From NCBI GenBank assembly GCA_006218025.1, contig VBWA01000029.1, positions 1 to 64,000 on the forward strand: DNA of 64,000 nucleotides. Direction: 5' to 3'. The translations under genes were made by a program, and so were the position numbers. Shown piece by piece: positions 46,139 through 53,535 of the stretch (positions within the stretch are counted from its first letter, which is position 1; each line of letters starts with the position of its first letter). Source of the stretch: Rhodocyclaceae bacterium (GTDB lineage Bacteria; Pseudomonadota; Gammaproteobacteria; Burkholderiales; Rhodocyclaceae). The notes under the pieces are model-generated. The model made no database searches. It was given only the letters and a program-made list of their open reading frames with translations, and had not been told where the DNA came from.

Positions 46139-46875
46139 GCAGGAACGACATTCTGCGCGAGATGGGCCTCGGCCCCGTCTGGAAATTGCGCGCTGCGCCC
46201 GCGGCAATGCCTGTCGAGCAAGCCATGATGGCATCGACTGTCGCTGCCGAGCCGCTGCCGGAGACCGCGCCGGCCATACCCGTCGTGCCCGTTTCACCCG
46301 CTCCGTCCGCCGGGATGGACTGGGATGAACTCGCCGCGACGGTGGCGGCGTGCCGTCAGTGCCGGCTTGGCGAGACGCGCAAGCAGGCCGTGCTCGGCGT
46401 CGGCGACCGCAATGCCGATTGGCTGTTCGTCGGCGAAGGGCCGGGCGCAGAAGAAGATGAGCGCGGCGAACCCTTCGTCGGCCAGGCCGGCAAGCTGCTC
46501 GACAACATGCTGGCGGCGATCGGCCTCAAGCGTGGCGAGGACGTCTATATCGCCAATGCTGTCAAGTGCCGGCCGCCCGAGAACCGTACCCCCGCGCCGG
46601 AAGAGGCGGCGGCCTGCAAGCCCTACCTGGAACGGCAGATCGAATTGATCCAGCCGAAGCTGATCGTCGCGCTCGGCCGGCCGGCGGCGCAGACGCTGCT
46701 GCAAGCCGAGGTGAAGATCGCTGCCGCACGCGGCAAGCTGCACGACTATCGCGGCATCCCGCTGATCGTCACCTATCATCCGGCCTACCTGCTGCGCACC
46801 CTGCCGGACAAGGCCAGGGCGTGGGAGGATCTTTGCTTCATGAGGCGGACGATGCAAGAAAGGAAAGGCGACTGA
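46135..46875 (+). CDS. Family 4-type uracil-DNA glycosylase
   Basis: A 246-residue iron-sulfur uracil-DNA glycosylase related to phage SPO1 DNA polymerase N-terminus. It has a variable N-terminal 60 residues, then '[11 protein letters not shown]' (two cluster Cys), motif '[20 protein letters not shown]', '[15 protein letters not shown]' and '[10 protein letters not shown]' (further cluster Cys), and the final motif '[15 protein letters not shown]'. It removes uracil from DNA to start base-excision repair. Overlaps rimI (ATGA) and the next gene (TGATG). Confidence 0.92.
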   Translation: MSRNDILREMGLGPVWKLRAAPAAMPVEQAMMASTVAAEPLPETAPAIPVVPVSPAPSAGMDWDELAATVAACRQCRLGETRKQAVLGVGDRNADWLFVGEGPGAEEDERGEPFVGQAGKLLDNMLAAIGLKRGEDVYIANAVKCRPPENRTPAPEEAAACKPYLERQIELIQPKLIVALGRPAAQTLLQAEVKIAAARGKLHDYRGIPLIVTYHPAYLLRTLPDKARAWEDLCFMRRTMQERKGD

Positions 46876-47789
46876 TGTCTCACGGCAGCGAAGGTTCGGT
46901 GCGGGCGATTTTCTATGCGCTGGGGGCGAACTTCGGCATTGCGGTGGCGAAGTACGTCGCGGCCTTCTGGACCGGTTCCGGCTCGATGCTGGCCGAGGCG
47001 ATTCATTCCACGGCCGACTGCGCCAACCAGTTGCTGCTGCTGCTGGGCTTGAAGCAGGCGCGCCGTCCCGCCAGCGCCGACTTTCCGCTCGGTCATCACC
47101 GAGTCACCTACTTCTGGTCGATGATCGTGGCATTGATGCTGTTCTTCATGGGTGGTGCGTTTTCCGTCTATGAAGGCATCGAGCGTCTGCTGCATCCGCA
47201 GCCGCTGCAACACGGTCTGATCGCCATGGCGGTACTGGCCTGTGCCGTGGTGCTGGAAGCGTTCTCGCTGTGGGGTGCGCTGAAGGAGATTCGCAAGATC
47301 GCCGGGCCCCAGCCATTTCTGGCCTGGTTCCGCGAGACCCGCCAGTCCGAATTGATGGTGGTCGCGGGCGAGGATATCGCCGCGCTGCTCGGCCTCGCGC
47401 TGGCCTTTGTTGCGGTCGCCGCCAGCGTGGTCACCGGCAACCCGATGTGGGATGCGCTGGGCACCCTGGCGATCGGCGTGGTGTTGATGGTGATCGCGAT
47501 CGCGGTGATGATCGAGGTCAAGGGCCTGATCGTCGGCGAATCGGCGGCGCCGCAACTGCGCGCCGAGATCGAGAGTTTTGTGGCCGCCCAGCCCGAAGTC
47601 GAAAAGGTACTGAACGTCATCACGCTTGCCTGGGGCGACAAGGTGGTGATAGCGGTCAAGGCACACATGCGCGACATGGAAACCCAGACCGGATTGCAGA
47701 TGGTCGATGCCATCAATGCCGTCGAGGCGCGCATGCAGGAGCGCTTTCCGAGCGCGCAGTGGGTGTTTTTCGAGCCGGATACGCGCTGA
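46875..47789 (+). CDS. Cation diffusion facilitator family transporter
   Basis: A 304-residue CDF protein with about six membrane helices and a cytoplasmic C-terminal domain. The metal site of helix 2 reads 'SMLAEAIHSTADCANQLLL' (His and Asp, HxxxD), and helix 5 'LMVVAGEDIAALLGLALAF' has Glu-Asp where zinc CDFs have HxxxD, so the metal may differ (manganese or iron rather than zinc). Contains an exact copy of the 21-bp motif at 47062. Confidence 0.88.
   Translation: MSHGSEGSVRAIFYALGANFGIAVAKYVAAFWTGSGSMLAEAIHSTADCANQLLLLLGLKQARRPASADFPLGHHRVTYFWSMIVALMLFFMGGAFSVYEGIERLLHPQPLQHGLIAMAVLACAVVLEAFSLWGALKEIRKIAGPQPFLAWFRETRQSELMVVAGEDIAALLGLALAFVAVAASVVTGNPMWDALGTLAIGVVLMVIAIAVMIEVKGLIVGESAAPQLRAEIESFVAAQPEVEKVLNVITLAWGDKVVIAVKAHMRDMETQTGLQMVDAINAVEARMQERFPSAQWVFFEPDTR
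47062..47082 (+). repeat. Bipartite 21-bp motif, exact copy
   Basis: GCCGT, CCCG, CCAGCGCCGACT, inside the CDF transporter gene, in a third reading frame (R-R-P-A-S-A-D-F). Confidence 0.85.
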
Positions 47790-47807
47790 GAACGACGGTT
47801 TCCCTTC

Positions 47808-48713
47808 GTGCATCTGGATCGCTACGTCAACACCCTCGGCCGGCATTTGAAGGCCCGCTTCGGCCAGCGCGTGCGTAAGCTCGCGCTGCATGCCGGATTC
47901 ACCTGCCCAAATCGCGACGGCACGATGGGTCACGGCGGCTGCACGTTTTGCAGCGTTCGCTCCTTCAATGAAGCCGATGCGGAAATCCCGGTGCATGAAC
48001 AGCTTGCGGCGCGCAGGGCGGACCTGAAGCGCGCCCGCCGCTTTATCGCCTATTTCCAGGCCTATACCAGCACCTATGCGGAGGTGGAGGAATTGCACCG
48101 CCTCTATGCCGAGGCGACCCGCGAGTCCGATATCGTTGGTCTGTGCGTCGGCACCCGCCCCGATTGCGTGCCCGATACGGTGCTGGAGCTTCTCGCCGGT
48201 TATCGACGGCGCGGCTATGAGGTGTGGCTGGAACTGGGCCTGCAAAGCGCTCATGACGAAACGCTGCGCCGGATCAATCGAGGACACGGATTTGCTGCCT
48301 ATGCGGATGCCGTTTCACGCGCCCATCGTTACGGCGTTCCTGTTTGCACGCATTTGATTCTCGGCCTGCCGGGGGAGTCGGCCGCGATGTGCCGCGAGAC
48401 CCATCGCCGCGTGCTCGATCTCGGTGTCGGCGGCATCAAGCTGCATCCGCTGATGATCGTCAAGGGGAGCGCCATGGCGGCCCAGTACGTGCGCGGCGAA
48501 CTGCAGGCGCCGCTGATCGGGGACTACGCCGGCACGGCGGCCGAACTGATCAGGCGCACGCCGCCGGACATCGTCTTTCACCGGGTGACGGCTACCGCCC
48601 GGGAACCGACGCTGATCGCGCCGGACTGGTGCCACACCTCATGGCCGGCGATCCATGCCATTTGCGAGGATTTGATTCGCAACGGCAGTCAGGGCTGCAA
48701 CGCCGGGAGCTAG
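47808..48713 (+). CDS. YhcC-like radical SAM protein (TIGR01212 type)
   Basis: A 301-residue radical SAM protein. The cluster Cys residues are in 'FTCPNRDGTMGHGGCTFC', a longer spacing than the classical CxxxCxxC but normal for this family. Other family stretches: 'AYFQAYTSTYAEVEELHRLY', 'VGLCVGTRPDCVPDTVLELL', 'ELGLQSAHDETLRRINRGH' and 'GVPVCTHLILGLPGES'. The reaction is not known. The start is GTG 47808. It ends tail to tail with lplT, sharing the sequence CTAG. Confidence 0.9.
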   Translation: MHLDRYVNTLGRHLKARFGQRVRKLALHAGFTCPNRDGTMGHGGCTFCSVRSFNEADAEIPVHEQLAARRADLKRARRFIAYFQAYTSTYAEVEELHRLYAEATRESDIVGLCVGTRPDCVPDTVLELLAGYRRRGYEVWLELGLQSAHDETLRRINRGHGFAAYADAVSRAHRYGVPVCTHLILGLPGESAAMCRETHRRVLDLGVGGIKLHPLMIVKGSAMAAQYVRGELQAPLIGDYAGTAAELIRRTPPDIVFHRVTATAREPTLIAPDWCHTSWPAIHAICEDLIRNGSQGCNAGS

Positions 48714-49975
48714 TGGTGCGCCGCGTCGTCCAAGTGGGCCACGTCGTCGCGTTCGCGCTGGTTGAGCTCGTGCTGACGCTTGACCAGCCACATGGTTGCG
48801 GCGACGAACAGACCGAATAGAACGATGATCCAGTAGATCGACAGCTGGGCCTTGAGCAGCACCGAATAGGTGCTGGTCATGATCAGGATCGAAAGATTCT
48901 CGTTGAAGTTCTGCACCGCGATGGAATGCCCCGCGCCCATTAGAATGTGGCCGCGATGTTGCAGCAGCGCATTCATGGGGACCACGAAGAAGCCGGAGAA
49001 AATTCCGATCAGGACCAGCAGCGGTGTCGCCAGCCACATGTCGCGCACGCCGATCATGACGATGACGCCGACGCCCATGGCGATGCCGAGCGGGATCACG
49101 CGCACCGACTTTTTCAGGGTGATCATCCGCGCTGCGAGGATGGCGCCGATGGCCACGCCGACGGCGACCACGCCCTGCAGCATGCTGGCCTTGGACAGAT
49201 CGAGATTCAGGGCGATCTTGGCCCATTCCAGCACGATGAACTGAAGCGTCGCGCCGGCGCCCCAGAACAGTGTGGTCACCGCCAACGAGATTTGACCGAG
49301 CTTGTCGCGCCAGAGCAGCTTCAGGCAGTGATTGAATTCATGGAACAGATAGATCGGGTTCTTTTTCAGCGGCTTGTGGTCGACGCCGGTATCCGGGATG
49401 TAGAGATTGAACAGCGCCGCGACGAGATAGAGCGCGCCGATGATGACGAGCGTCATCTCTGCCACGGTATCGACCCCGGTTTCGATCACGGGAAAATCCA
49501 TGGAGAGCAGGTTGTGTGCGATCTCCGGCCGGATCAGCGCACCGCCGAGTACCACGCCGAGGATGATTGCGCCGACCGTGAGGCCCTCGATCCAGCCGTT
49601 GGCAACGACCAGCAGCCGGTGCGGCAGGTATTCGGTGAGGATGCCGTACTTGGCGGGCGAGTACGCGGCAGCCCCCAGCCCGACCACCGCGTAGGCCACC
49701 AGCGGATGCATGTCGAAGAACATCAGGCTGCAGCCAAAGACCTTGATGCCGTTGCTGATGAACATGACCCGCCATTTCGGCATGGAATCGGCAAAGGCGC
49801 CGACGAAGGCAGCCAGAGCCACGTAGGAAACCGTGAAGAAGGTTTTCAGCAGGGGCTCGTATTCCGCCGGTGCGTGCATGTCGCGCAGGATGGCGATGGC
49901 GGCGATCAGCAGGGCGTTGTCGGCGAGCGCGGAAAAAAATTGCGCCGCCATGATGATGTAGAAACCTTTGGTCAT
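48710..49975 (-). CDS. lplT: Lysophospholipid transporter LplT
   Basis: A 421-residue major-facilitator-superfamily protein with about 12 helices. The N-terminus 'GFYIIMAAQFFSALADNALL' and 'LGAAAYSPAKYGILTEYLPH' are LplT features. It flips lysophospholipids inward for re-acylation. No acyltransferase (aas) gene is adjacent, unlike in enterobacteria. Confidence 0.9.
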   Translation of the reverse strand: MTKGFYIIMAAQFFSALADNALLIAAIAILRDMHAPAEYEPLLKTFFTVSYVALAAFVGAFADSMPKWRVMFISNGIKVFGCSLMFFDMHPLVAYAVVGLGAAAYSPAKYGILTEYLPHRLLVVANGWIEGLTVGAIILGVVLGGALIRPEIAHNLLSMDFPVIETGVDTVAEMTLVIIGALYLVAALFNLYIPDTGVDHKPLKKNPIYLFHEFNHCLKLLWRDKLGQISLAVTTLFWGAGATLQFIVLEWAKIALNLDLSKASMLQGVVAVGVAIGAILAARMITLKKSVRVIPLGIAMGVGVIVMIGVRDMWLATPLLVLIGIFSGFFVVPMNALLQHRGHILMGAGHSIAVQNFNENLSILIMTSTYSVLLKAQLSIYWIIVLFGLFVAATMWLVKRQHELNQRERDDVAHLDDAAHH

Positions 49976-50091
49976 TGGTCAGGCCGGTGGTCCGACCATA
50001 TTTTCGCCTGCCGGTTTATATCACGAAAGGGTGGCATCACTTGTATGCTGCGGCGCCGCAATGGTCATAAATTGCGCTCATAGCCGGTGTT

Positions 50092-50111
50092 TTGTGATTG
50101 AATAGTCACAA
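50092..50111. promoter_or_regulatory. Possible LysR-type operator upstream of the regulator gene
   Basis: TTGTGA, eight bases, TCACAA is a perfect six-base inverted repeat 32 bp before the LysR start and inside the divergent region shared with lplT. LysR regulators commonly bind such interrupted dyads next to their own gene. Binding by this protein is inference. Confidence 0.45.
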
Positions 50112-50143
50112 TAGAACAATTCATCAATTCGGAGGTGGTAGGT

Positions 50144-51058
50144 ATGGCCGATCGCCGGCTCCAGGTTTTTCACGCGGTTGCCAAGCAGCTGTCATTCACC
50201 AAGGCAGCTGAAGTGCTGTTCATGACGCAACCAGCGGTGACTTTTCAGATCAAGCAGCTGGAAGAGCACTTCAACACGCGCTTGTTCGATCGCGGTCACG
50301 GGCGCATTGCACTCACGCCGGCAGGCGAGGTGGTGCTTGGCTATGCCGAAAGAATTCTCGGCCTGGGCGCGGAAATGGACGTGCGCCTGTCGGAATTGAC
50401 CGGCGAGATCAGTGGCTCATTGATGGTCGGCGCTTCGACCACGATCGCCGAATTCATGCTGCCGGGGATTCTCGGTGAATTCAAGTCGACCTTTCCGGGC
50501 GTGCGCTCGCGCCTCATCGTCGGCAATTCGGAGTCGATCGAGAGTCGCGTCATGGAACACACCATCGACATCGGCTTCATCGAGTCCCTTTCGCATGCGT
50601 CGAATCTGGAATGCGAGATTTGCTGCGACGACGAACTGGTGGTGATCTGCCATCCGCGCTTTCCCCTGGCACGGCACAAGGAACTGACGCCGCAGAAACT
50701 GCTGGGACATCCGTTCGTTTCACGCGAGCCCGGTTCCGGAACGCGCGAGTTCACCGAAAATTACCTGCGCAGTTCGGGGGTGCCACTCGATCAGATGAAC
50801 GTGGTGATGGAACTCGGCAGCCCGATTGCACTCAATGGCGTGGTCGAAACCGGGCTGGGCTTCGCCATCGCTTCGCGTGCCTCGGTGAGCAAGGAGCAGC
50901 GTCTGGGCGACATTGTCGCGATACCGCTCAAGCCGCGCCTGATCCGCACGCTCTCGATGGTTTATCCGAAAGAGAAATTCCGCTCGCGGCTGGTGGCCAC
51001 CTTTGTCGAATTCGCATCCGCGCGGCTGCGTGCCCTGATTACCAAGAAGTCTGCATAG
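50144..51058 (+). CDS. LysR-family transcriptional regulator
   Basis: A 304-residue regulator with an N-terminal winged helix ('RLQVFHAVAKQLSFTKAAEV' and 'MTQPAVTFQIKQLEEHFNTR') and a substrate-binding domain starting at about residue 90. The start at 50144 follows GGAGG. It is divergent from lplT and just upstream of alr; the controlled genes are not known. The effector pocket gives no clear ligand. Confidence 0.9.
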   Translation: MADRRLQVFHAVAKQLSFTKAAEVLFMTQPAVTFQIKQLEEHFNTRLFDRGHGRIALTPAGEVVLGYAERILGLGAEMDVRLSELTGEISGSLMVGASTTIAEFMLPGILGEFKSTFPGVRSRLIVGNSESIESRVMEHTIDIGFIESLSHASNLECEICCDDELVVICHPRFPLARHKELTPQKLLGHPFVSREPGSGTREFTENYLRSSGVPLDQMNVVMELGSPIALNGVVETGLGFAIASRASVSKEQRLGDIVAIPLKPRLIRTLSMVYPKEKFRSRLVATFVEFASARLRALITKKSA

Positions 51059-51066
51059 GGCGGAAC

Positions 51067-52158
51067 ATGGCGCGACCGATACGCGCGCGGCTGGACTGGT
51101 CGGCGCTGCGCCACAATCACAATGTCGTGCGGCGCCATGCCGGCGGCGCCAGGATCTGGAGCGTGGTCAAGGCCGACGCCTACGGCCACGGCTTGTTGCC
51201 CGCGGCCCGTGCCTTGAACGAGGTCACCGACGGCTTTGCGCTGGTGGAACTCGAAGGCGCGATGGCGCTGCGCGATGCGGGAATTTCGCAGCCCATCCTG
51301 ATGCTGGAAGGCCCTTATCAGCCCGATGAGTTGCCGCTGTACGGCGAACTCGAGCTGACTCCCGTGCTGCATACGACGTGGCAGGTCGACGCGCTGGTCG
51401 ATGCCTGTCTGCCGATCCGCCTGCCGGTCTATCTGAAGCTCAATACCGGCATGAACCGCCTCGGCTTCAATGCCGATGAGTTCATCGAGGCACTGGCCAG
51501 GCTCGCTGCCGCAAATTGTGTCGGCTCCGTCACGCTGATGACGCATTTCGCCGATGCCGACGAAGCGCGTGGCATCGAGCAGCAACTCCAGCGGTTTCGG
51601 GTCATGGCGGGCAGCCGCGAGCTGCCCGTGTCGATGGCCAATTCCGCCGCCTTGCTGCGCTTCCCGGAGGCCCGGGGAGACTGGGTGCGCCCCGGCATCA
51701 TGCTCTACGGTGCATCGCCGTTTCCGGCCATGCAAAGCGCCGCCGAACTCGATCTGCGGCCCGTGATGACGCTCGAAAGCGAATTGATCGCCGTGCGCGA
51801 ACTCGGTCCCGGCGACACGGTGGGCTACGGCAGCAGTTTCGTTGCCGATCGGGCCATGCGCATCGGCGTGGTGGCCTGCGGCTATGGCGACGGCTATCCG
51901 CGTCATGCACCGACCGGCACGCCGGTGCAGGTTGCCGGGCAGCGTACGCATACTCTGGGCCGCGTTTCGATGGACAAGATCTGCGTCGATCTGAGCGGGC
52001 TGTCGTCAGCAGTCGGCGTTGGCGATACGGTGACCTTGTGGGGCGGCGAGGGCGCCATGTACCTGCCCGCCGACGATGTGGCCACAGCAGCCGGCACCGT
52101 GGCCTATGAATTGTTCTGCGGCCTCGCCGCGCGTGTGCCGGTAATCGAAGTCGACTGA
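51067..52158 (+). CDS. alr: Alanine racemase
   Basis: A 363-residue PLP enzyme making D-alanine for peptidoglycan. The PLP Lys is in 'WSVVKADAYGHGLLPAA'; the catalytic Tyr is in 'DTVGYGSSFVADRAMRIG'; 'MNRLGFNADEF' and 'RVSMDKICVDLS' are also typical. It starts eight bases after the LysR gene. Confidence 0.95.
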   Translation: MARPIRARLDWSALRHNHNVVRRHAGGARIWSVVKADAYGHGLLPAARALNEVTDGFALVELEGAMALRDAGISQPILMLEGPYQPDELPLYGELELTPVLHTTWQVDALVDACLPIRLPVYLKLNTGMNRLGFNADEFIEALARLAAANCVGSVTLMTHFADADEARGIEQQLQRFRVMAGSRELPVSMANSAALLRFPEARGDWVRPGIMLYGASPFPAMQSAAELDLRPVMTLESELIAVRELGPGDTVGYGSSFVADRAMRIGVVACGYGDGYPRHAPTGTPVQVAGQRTHTLGRVSMDKICVDLSGLSSAVGVGDTVTLWGGEGAMYLPADDVATAAGTVAYELFCGLAARVPVIEVD

Positions 52159-52162
52159 TCCG

Positions 52163-53530
52163 ATGGCCAAGGCAAAGACGCAGTACAGCTGCACCGAGTG
52201 CGGCGCCAGTTCGCCCAAGTGGCAGGGCCAATGTCCCGGCTGCGGACAGTGGAACACCCTGGTCGAGGCGGTGATCGAAACGGCGCAGCCGGCCGGGCGC
52301 AACTTTGCCGCGCTGGGCGGCGCCAGCGGCGTGCAGACGCTGGCGGAGATTCGTCCGCGTGAAGAGCCGCGCCAGCCCACCGGAGTCGAGGAGTTCGACC
52401 GCGTGCTGGGCGGCGGACTGGTGGCCGGCGGCGTGGTGTTGATCGGCGGCGATCCCGGCATCGGCAAGTCGACGCTGCTGTTGCAAGCCCTGGCACGCCT
52501 GGCCCAGGCCAGCGAGAACGTGCTCTATGTTTCCGGTGAGGAATCGGGCGAGCAGGTGGCTTTGCGCGCGAGGCGTTTGCAGCTCGATGTCGGCCGCATG
52601 CAGTTGCTGGCCGAGATCAATCTGGAAAAGATCCTTGCGACGCTGGTCAGTCTGCGCCCGGCGGTGGCGGTGATCGACTCGATCCAGACGGTATGGTCGG
52701 ACGCCCTGCAATCGGCGCCGGGATCGGTGGCGCAGGTGCGCGAGTGCGCGGCGCAGCTGACGCGCTTCGCCAAGCAGAGCGGCACCTGCGTGATCCTCGT
52801 CGGCCATGTCACCAAGGAAGGCAGCCTGGCCGGTCCGCGGGTACTCGAGCACATGGTCGACACCGTGCTCTACTTCGAAGGCGACACGCATTCGAGCTTT
52901 CGGCTGGTGCGTGCGGTGAAGAACCGTTTTGGCGCGGTCAATGAACTCGGCGTGTTCGCCATGACCGACAAGGGCCTGCGCGGCGTCGCCAACCCGTCGG
53001 CGCTGTTCCTCTCGCAGCACTCGCTCGACGTGGCAGGTTCCTGCGTGCTGTGCACCCAGGAAGGCACGCGGCCTTTGCTGGTGGAAATCCAGGCGCTGGT
53101 CGACAGCTCGCAGGCGCCGAGTCCGCGCCGGTTGACGGTGGGGCTCGAACAGAATCGACTGGCGATGCTGCTGGCGGTATTGCATCGTCATGCCGGCATC
53201 GTCTGCGGCGACCAGGACGTGTTCGTCAATGCGGTCGGCGGTGTCAAGATCGCCGAGCCGGCGGCCGATCTGGCCGTGTTGCTGGCCATCGTTTCCTCGC
53301 TGCGCAACAAGCCGCTGCCGGGCAAGCTGGTGGTCTTCGGCGAGGTCGGCCTCGCCGGCGAAATCCGCCCTGCACCGCGCGGCCAGGAACGCCTCAAGGA
53401 AGCCGCCAAACTCGGCTTCACCCATGCCATCGTGCCCAAGGCGAATGCGCCGCGGCAGGCCATCAAGGGCATCGAGGTCATCGCGCTCGATCGCGTCGAG
53501 CAGGCTATCGAGCAGATGCGGGCGTGGTAA
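52163..53530 (+). CDS. radA: DNA repair protein RadA
   Basis: A 455-residue RecA-like branch-migration protein. A zinc finger ('CTECGASSPKWQGQCPGC') opens the protein; the ATPase has Walker A 'GGDPGIGKSTLL', then the RadA-specific 'KNRFGAVNELGVFAM'; a Lon-like domain ends it. It processes recombination intermediates. It follows alr by four bases. Confidence 0.96.
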   Translation: MAKAKTQYSCTECGASSPKWQGQCPGCGQWNTLVEAVIETAQPAGRNFAALGGASGVQTLAEIRPREEPRQPTGVEEFDRVLGGGLVAGGVVLIGGDPGIGKSTLLLQALARLAQASENVLYVSGEESGEQVALRARRLQLDVGRMQLLAEINLEKILATLVSLRPAVAVIDSIQTVWSDALQSAPGSVAQVRECAAQLTRFAKQSGTCVILVGHVTKEGSLAGPRVLEHMVDTVLYFEGDTHSSFRLVRAVKNRFGAVNELGVFAMTDKGLRGVANPSALFLSQHSLDVAGSCVLCTQEGTRPLLVEIQALVDSSQAPSPRRLTVGLEQNRLAMLLAVLHRHAGIVCGDQDVFVNAVGGVKIAEPAADLAVLLAIVSSLRNKPLPGKLVVFGEVGLAGEIRPAPRGQERLKEAAKLGFTHAIVPKANAPRQAIKGIEVIALDRVEQAIEQMRAW

Positions 53531-53535
53531 ATCCA

